Shown here: one piece after another, positions 6,709 to 11,745 of the stretch | Position numbering within the stretch: the first letter of the stretch is position 1 | Layout: every line of letters begins with the position of its first letter | Source: Gryganskiella cystojenkinii | Lineage: Eukaryota; Mortierellomycota; Mortierellomycetes; Mortierellales; Mortierellaceae | DNA length: 11,745 nucleotides | Direction of reading: 5' to 3' | Assembly (NCBI GenBank): GCA_015852425.1 | Contig: JAAAIG010001047.1 | Span: 1 to 11,745, forward strand | Notes under the pieces: model-generated | The model's database searches: none | Seen by the model: the letters and a program-made list of their open reading frames with translations, nothing else | Told to the model about the DNA's origin: nothing | Program-made: the position numbers and the translations under genes

Positions 6709-9448
6709 TTACAGCTTGGCCACAGGTGTGGTCGCATGAAGATCGTCATACATCTCCTTGATCTGTTCCAAAAAGTGATCTTTGACCTGAGGGCGACGAA
6801 CCTTGAGTGTGGGCGTCAACAATCCATTCTCGATCGAGAACATGTCTGAGGTCAAATGGACTCGCTTCACAAACTCGAAACCTCTCAGACCACCGGCTTT
6901 TCCAGCCTTTTCGAGTTCCTTCAAGAATACGGCATTGACCTTGGGATCCTTGCAGAGAACAGTGATATCCTTGCTAGCACCTGAGCCGAGAACCGCGGTC
7001 GCAAAGGGAACAAAAGTTTCAGGTTCAGGAACAGCGATCGCCACTAAGCAACTCTCCAGGGAATCACCATGGACAAAGAGTTGAGCGCTCAGGTTGCAGC
7101 GGGCCGAGAGAACGTTCTCAATTTTCTCGGGAGCAACGTACTCTCCTTGAGCCAACTGTCGAAAGAGAAAAAAATCAGAGTCCGAATAAGAGGTTTTGGA
7201 TCTATCAGATTCGGCTTTTCATGCCCAATGCTCCACGTGATTGTCATTACCTTGAAGATGTTCTTCTTGCGATCAATTATAGTAAAGCATCCACGGTTAT
7301 CCACGAATCCAATATCACCCGTATGAAGCCAGTTCTCAGAATCGAGAGCCTCCTTGGTCTTTTCTTCGTCCTTAAAATAACCGGAAAAGATGTGAGGTCC
7401 ACGAAGACAGATCTCCCCACGGGGGAAGGGCTTGTCTGTGGAGAGGTAGTTCATCTCGGGGACATCAACCAACTTGACATCACATCCCGAACGAGGTCCG
7501 CCGACATGTCCCGGAATGTATTCACTACGATCACAACGAGGATTAAACAAAGCAGACGAATGTGAGACGACAATAACTCTCATTCCCCTGAAAAGACGGA
7601 AAAGGCAAGTGCCATCAACTTACTCGGACAAAGTGACCATAGCTGTTCCCATACTCTCGGTCGATCCATAGCCCTCCAGGACAACACAACCGAAAGCGAT
7701 TCTCAAAAAGTTGAGCACCTCCTTGGCAATGGGTGCGGAACCAGTAACGATGACCTGTACGTTTCCACCAAGAGCCATCTTGACCTTGTTGAACAACAAA
7801 CGATCCCAGAGAGGATGATGAACACCCTTTCCAGCCTCCAAGTTGGCCAATTTGGCAGCAACAGCACGGCGGGCCAAGGCACCGACCAAACCTGGAGCCT
7901 CGACCGTTGCAGCGACTAATTTGGCGTAGATACGGTTTAGCAGACGAGGGACAGCGGGGAAAAACGTCGGCTTGAGCTCAACAATATCATCCAGCAGCGT
8001 GAGAATGTCTCCACGGAAGTATCCCAATCGACAGCCGGAATAGGTGGCCAAGGAATCGAGATAACGACCCATGATGTGCGCCAAGGGCAAGAAACTAAAT
8101 AAACAAAGGCGTCAGAAATAGTCAGCGAGCGAGGTCTCATTTGATATCTTTCAAGCAACACAACGAGGCATAGGCCTTCACCTGATCACGGTATCCTGGG
8201 GGCCCATGAAGACGGTCTCGGCGTTAGTACTGATGGCGGAAATAAAGTTCTTGTGCGTGAGCATGGCACCTTTCTAGAAGATATATTTTTAACAATAAAA
8301 AAGTTATTAAAAATCGATCTGTGTAGTTGCCCGCGCCATTTTTTCAATCGGAAAAAAAATGACCAAGGTGATCGACCACAGGTCAGTTCATACGGAATCA
8401 AAGAGAACATCAACATACAGGCTGACCAGTGGTACCACTTGTATAACACAAAGAGGCAACCTCATCCGCACGAGGGGGGCAATGCTTACGAGGGTGAGTA
8501 AGTCCCAAAGCCTCAATCTCCAAGAAATCAAAGACCTTGATTCCTTTCTCTTCACCCCAGGCACGCAAGATGCTTGGAGCATTGGGCGCGCCAGGAACAG
8601 CATTCACATCTGTAGCGTTCAAGGAATCCATACTGATAACAGCCTTCAGCTTTGGAAACTTGGATGAGTTCTGCAACAGGGTCGAGATGTGGTTCGCACT
8701 GCAGACGACAATATGGATTTCCGCATGATTGATCACAAACTCGACTGCATCCGGTCCCAGAGTCTCGTACAGCGCCACGGAGACAAGATTATAGTAGTTA
8801 CAACTGATCTCAGAGATGCTCCATTCCGGACGGTTGGTGGACCAGATACCGAGGGACCAACGGTTCAATTGCTCAGAGTGGCCGAGGATCTTTTCGTTAA
8901 GGTGCATCAATCCCGATCCGAACGCATTCACACGTTTGTGGACCTGTCCATAGGTTTGCCAAACGTATCCATCATGGGTCTTGGTCACGGGGTTGTAAGG
9001 CCGATGTCCGAGGAATTCCTTGTCGCCGTGCTTCTGGACCGCTGTTGTATTTGATGATGAGGGAGTGACAAAACATACACATACCAAAAAGAAAAACAGG
9101 AAATGCGTCAGGTTTTCCGCAATTGACTGATTAAAAAGCCTCATTATCGATCTACAAAGACTACTCACAGTTTTCAAACATGTCGTAGAGAGTTCTGACA
9201 TGGGGAGCTTCACGAATGTGGTCGATCAATCCATCTTGGTAAGCAGAATGGCGGTAGTGACCTGTGAAGATAGAGAAACCAAAAAAAAAAGGTAGCATCA
9301 GAACGTCTGATGGAGAATAGCGGGCTCAGGGGGATGTATCTGTGACACCAAAGAGCGAAGGAGTGTCTTTACCTGTGGCGCCGGGCACACGAGTTCCAGG
9401 GAGCTCGATACTTTGTTGCTCGAGATTGAACTTCACAAAGGTAGGCAT
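6709..9448 (-). CDS. Long-chain acyl-CoA synthetase, probably peroxisomal
   Basis: Activates long-chain fatty acids with ATP and CoA to acyl-CoA via an acyl-adenylate. Seven exons: 9373-9448, 9169-9261, 8419-9041, 8182-8273, 7624-8094, 7251-7524, 6709-7155. All junctions are GT-AG and in phase; total 2076 nt, 691 residues, the usual size. Motifs of the ANL adenylating superfamily: [11 protein letters not shown] (256-266, phosphate-binding loop), GYGSTESMG (435-443), WLHTGDIG (517-524), [20 protein letters not shown] (535-554), and the C-terminal lysine in LTPTLKVRR (K661). [10 protein letters not shown], encoded at the exon 4/5 junction, is also typical. The C-terminus AKL is a PTS1-type peroxisomal signal; there is no signal peptide or clear membrane segment. 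This points to beta-oxidation of fatty acids, as with yeast Faa2. The substrate chain length cannot be read from the sequence. No defect seen. Confidence 0.95.
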
Positions 9449-10300
9449 TGTTATAGAGGGAGTAAGTGAGTGGATAGACACGACAGAAGTGTGGAGAGAT
9501 GAGTGTGGAGAAAGAAGAGTGGAGTGAAGAAAGAAGAGTGGAGTGGGTCGGTGGTTGAATGATAAAAAAAAAGAATGGAGAAATGAAGGAAAATAACGAA
9601 GGAATGTAAATGAGACTGGAGAGTAAGAGGATGAGAGGAATTGTATTAATATGAAAGCTGAAGAGAAAGGCGATGAGTTTCCAAATGTGCCAACCGAAAA
9701 GAGCGAATGTGAATCAGCAGATCCCAACAAACCCCACATTCTTTTCTATTCGAGAATTTACTTCGACCCACAATCCCTTCCTCCGCCTCTACCTCTCCGT
9801 TTGTGCGACCTCGTCGTGGAGTGATCGATCGGTCCTGTATTGAATTTGGCAAGGGACCGTTCGTGGGCTCGCTCTATTTTATGTGACGCAGGTCTACAGG
9901 CCGAAAAAACACAAAGAGAACGCTGTTCCAAACCTCCGTCTAGACCTAGGTTTGTCTGTCGTATCTTGTCCCCTCGTAATTAACGACAGCATACATTTTG
10001 TCCCACCGCGACGTACCGTCTCTACCACTGTGGATAGGACTTTAATTGCTTATTCTCGATCGAACACTCCTTCGTTTCGTGCGAAAAGGTCTGACTTCAA
10101 CCCACATTTGCTTCTTTTCAATCGAGAGTTTCTCCCCAGCCCAATGTGCGCCGATGGTTGTGATTAAAAAACGGAGCATTGCTTAGAAGTTAATTCTCCA
10201 GCCCATAACAAATGCCTTTCTTTGCCGCTGTTGTTCATTTTTGACATTTGTGACATTCGTTTTCTTCCATTCAATTCATTCCTTTCTCAGCATTATACCC
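9449..10300. other. Divergent region between acyl-CoA synthetase and F-box pseudogene
   Basis: Presumed shared upstream region. The synthetase leader (9449-9640) is strongly pyrimidine-rich on the minus strand and contains a 17-bp tandem repeat; the plus-strand leader just before 10301 is also pyrimidine-rich. No clear TATA box is seen near either start. Two sequence blocks near 9739-9776 recur in swapped order near 10095-10130. No supported gene. Confidence 0.45.
9510..9545 (-). repeat. 17-bp tandem repeat in the synthetase leader
   Basis: The plus-strand sequence gaaagaagagtggagtg occurs twice without mismatch, start to start 19 bp (9510 and 9529). It lies 62-97 bp upstream of the synthetase ATG, in what is probably untranslated leader. 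Confidence 0.7.
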
Positions 10301-11177
10301 ATGGACCTTCCAGAAGTAATCCTCGCTGTCGGAAAATATTTGAACCGTCGAACGCTGGCATCATGTGTCCTAGTCAACAAGACCTGGAGTCACTTGCTGG
10401 TACCACTACTCTATCGATTCATGTACTTATACCACCAACAGCCGTCCGTCGTAGCCTTGACTAATTATGCGCATCTCATCGCTATCTTCAGTTGAAGGAG
10501 CGAACCGAAGCCACAGCAGCTGATCGAATGATGAACCGACTAGCTCTATACACTGCTGAACCGGTCTTCCTCCAAAACCTCAATGGCCTTTTCTTGAATT
10601 GTTTCTACTACCCAGATAACATGGGACCTTTCTTTGGTCCGGAATAACCCGGACTAAGACGAATTACTCTCCTGGAAAATTCCTCGAGGTTCTCTCGGAC
10701 TTGTTGGACAGCGTTGCTCTCTCGGTGTGTCCGTCATGGACCAATTCTCCAAGAACTCTCGTTGATCTCTGTCCGCCTGTCCATCAAGGATAAAGAGCAG
10801 GTCTTCATTCTCTGCCAACGATCGCTCACGAAGCTCGTCATGGACGTTGTGAGTCTCCCCGAGCTGACAATTTCCTGGCCACCACCACCGCTGCGGTTTC
10901 TCATCCGTTCCCGCGATTGAAGATCATCCAATTTCAGCAAGCTTTCAAGAGCGATAGTCAGGAACTCACCTGGATCGAACAGTGCCCCGCGCTCGAGACC
11001 CTGATCTGGGTGGCAAAACGCGAATCCAGTTTGGAAAGATGGACAATTCACAACCGGATCCGTATCATGATCCTCGAGACTTGGTCTCGACTTTCGGAAA
11101 TCAAACTGTCGCGTTTGGAGTCGAGAATCTCGGATGTAGAGATCGCGGCCATGTTGGACGCTAGGTCCCGGGCATAG
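10301..11177 (+). pseudogene. Broken F-box / leucine-rich-repeat-type gene
   Basis: F-box proteins are substrate receptors of SCF ubiquitin ligases. The ATG at 10301 opens with an F-box-like stretch (MDLPEVILAVGKYLNRRTLA, then SCVLVNKTWSHLLVPLLYR), the style of the large Mortierella F-box families. The frame stops at 10493-10495. Coding character continues at once in the +1 class frame from 10492 (LKERTEATAADRMMNRLALY...). That frame is interrupted by TAA at 10645-10647, then runs on (ILQELSLISVRLSIKDKEQ..., SLTKLVMDVVSLPELTISWP) to TGA at 10918-10920. It then shifts again near 10905-10915 into a third frame (FPRLKIIQFQQAFKSDSQEL...), which ends at TAG 11175-11177. So there are two frameshifts, one nonsense codon and a shortened leucine-rich tail. 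No intron with consensus sites explains the joints. Too many lesions for simple sequencing error. Confidence 0.75.
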
Positions 11178-11185
11178 AGTCTATT

Positions 11186-11508
11186 ATGCTGAGGTGAGTC
11201 AGCCGAATGCCGATACACTGAAGCAAAGAGATGACAAATAAAGTGGCATCGCTGCCCTTTTTGTTTACGTTTTCAGCTATAGAATGTCCACTAAAAAGGG
11301 AGGAGAAATAGCACTCACGAGAATGCTTGAGTTATTTGGGGACAAGGACAGTATCAACATCATCAATATCAAGAAGGACTCAGGTCTCGAGAAGCTGCTG
11401 AACACAATGGCAGAGTCGTTGTCGAAGGCTCTGTCTGTGGCTAATACCAAGGTGGTTGTGCCAAAGCTGACCGAAGACATGAACATGCTTTGTGATAAAG
11501 GGCGTTAG
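11186..11508 (+). CDS. Small hypothetical protein, possibly two exons
   Basis: I do not recognise this protein. The clear part is an ORF from ATG 11284 to TAG 11506-11508 (74 residues), rich in Lys, Leu and Asp/Glu and mostly helix-compatible (LTRMLELFGDKDSINIINIK, EKLLNTMAESLSKALSVANT). It is preceded by a good acceptor (TTTACGTTTTCAG, ending at 11276). A donor GAG|GTGAGT lies at 11193/11194. Splicing these (83-bp intron) joins ATG 11186 in phase to give 79 residues. Alternatively the ORF is the final exon of a longer gene, perhaps once the tail of the upstream F-box pseudogene; the frame after 11177 would allow this only after another lesion. Real coding status is uncertain. Confidence 0.35.
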
Positions 11509-11519
11509 GCCTGAGAAAA

Positions 11520-11527
11520 TATAAAAG
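11520..11527 (+). promoter_or_regulatory. TATA-like box
   Basis: TATAAAAG, a near-ideal TATA sequence, only 12 bp after the stop of the small ORF. It could serve a gene to the right of the window, or the 38-codon ORF at 11574-11690. Position relative to a start site is unknown. Confidence 0.25.
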
Positions 11528-11572
11528 TGCTGAATTTTTTTTTGGGTCATCGTTTTCCATCATCTCTTGTTT

Positions 11573-11665
11573 TATGAATGCTCTGCGAAGTCGCAGTGAA
11601 TTTTCAGCGATAACTTGGTTAAAGCGAAAGCGCTGTGAATGTGCTTATCGCGAAAAATATGAATG
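11573..11665. repeat. Nested palindromic segment flanked by 8-bp direct repeats
   Basis: TATGAATG occurs at 11573-11580 and again at 11658-11665. Between them: a 6-bp hairpin CTGCGA-AG-TCGCAG (11583-11596), and an outer inverted repeat (11601-11613 with 11645-11656, one bulged base) enclosing, almost concentrically, AGCG-AAAG-CGCT (11623-11634). The same bases hold an ATG ORF of 38 codons (11574-11690). Too small for an autonomous element; a MITE-like remnant or a structured RNA are possible. Confidence 0.35.
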
Positions 11666-11724
11666 TTGCTGTCTTCTTTTTCGTGCCTGATCACCTCTGC
11701 AACGTTTTCAATTTTTGGTCCTTG

Positions 11725-11745
11725 TTTTTTTTTTTTTTTTTTTTT
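11725..11745 (+). repeat. Poly-T run at the window edge
   Basis: Twenty-one consecutive T bases reach the last base of the window, and may continue beyond it. It may be a natural pyrimidine tract or a contig end at a homopolymer. Confidence 0.8.

Noticed and set aside
6803..7565. Plus-strand ORFs opposite the synthetase exons
   Set aside because: Antisense shadows of strongly conserved synthetase exons.
9326..9739. Upstream extension of the synthetase start in the same frame (Ser/Phe/Leu-rich)
   Set aside because: The extension is a translated pyrimidine-rich leader. The ATG at 9448 begins a sequence that fits the family and gives the expected length.
1..11745. CRISPR array, integrated virus, biosynthetic or defence cluster
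   Set aside because: No regularly spaced repeats, capsid, polymerase, integrase or cluster-type enzymes were seen; intron-rich genes point to an ordinary fungal chromosome region.

Overview
The window looks like nuclear DNA of an early-diverging filamentous fungus, most likely a Mortierellaceae-type species. This is inferred from intron style (87-145 bp, GTRNGN donors, pyrimidine-rich acceptors), pyrimidine-rich leaders, the NodB/chitin-deacetylase subtype, and an F-box protein starting DLPEVILAVGKYL, a type that I recall as abundant in Mortierella genomes. No taxon was confirmed by search.

Layout. 1-1516: largely gene-free, with one short plus-strand ORF (583-786). 1517-2515 (minus): a secreted polysaccharide/chitin deacetylase with one intron. 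Its spliced frame is open throughout, yet about 60 codons are read in a different frame from the one encoding the family's Cys-rich segment, as if two indels cancelled out. 2516-3860: intergenic DNA with a 41-bp direct repeat upstream of the deacetylase and eroded coding-like pieces on the plus strand. 3987/4269-5455 (minus): an arrestin-like protein with an arrestin-N fold, a large Ser/Thr/Pro insertion and no visible arrestin-C domain; a well-formed intron suggests an alternative last exon encoding a hydrophobic tail. 5456-6708: intergenic, with the arrestin promoter and an unexplained long minus-strand ORF. 6709-9448 (minus): a complete seven-exon, 691-residue long-chain acyl-CoA synthetase ending in AKL, a peroxisomal targeting signal. 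9449-10300: the region between the divergent synthetase and F-box genes. 10301-11177 (plus): an F-box/LRR-type pseudogene with two frameshifts and a nonsense codon. 11186-11745 (plus): a small possible gene with one intron, a TATA-like box, a nested palindrome and a 21-T run at the window edge.

The genes do not form a pathway. The synthetase (fatty-acid activation, probably for peroxisomal beta-oxidation), the deacetylase (cell wall) and the arrestin (membrane-protein trafficking adaptor) are independently promoted housekeeping or accessory genes on one strand; the plus strand carries mainly decayed material. I see no operon-like, CRISPR, rRNA or credible tRNA element. The strongest leads are the frame-compensated deacetylase and the arrestin's cryptic hydrophobic exon.
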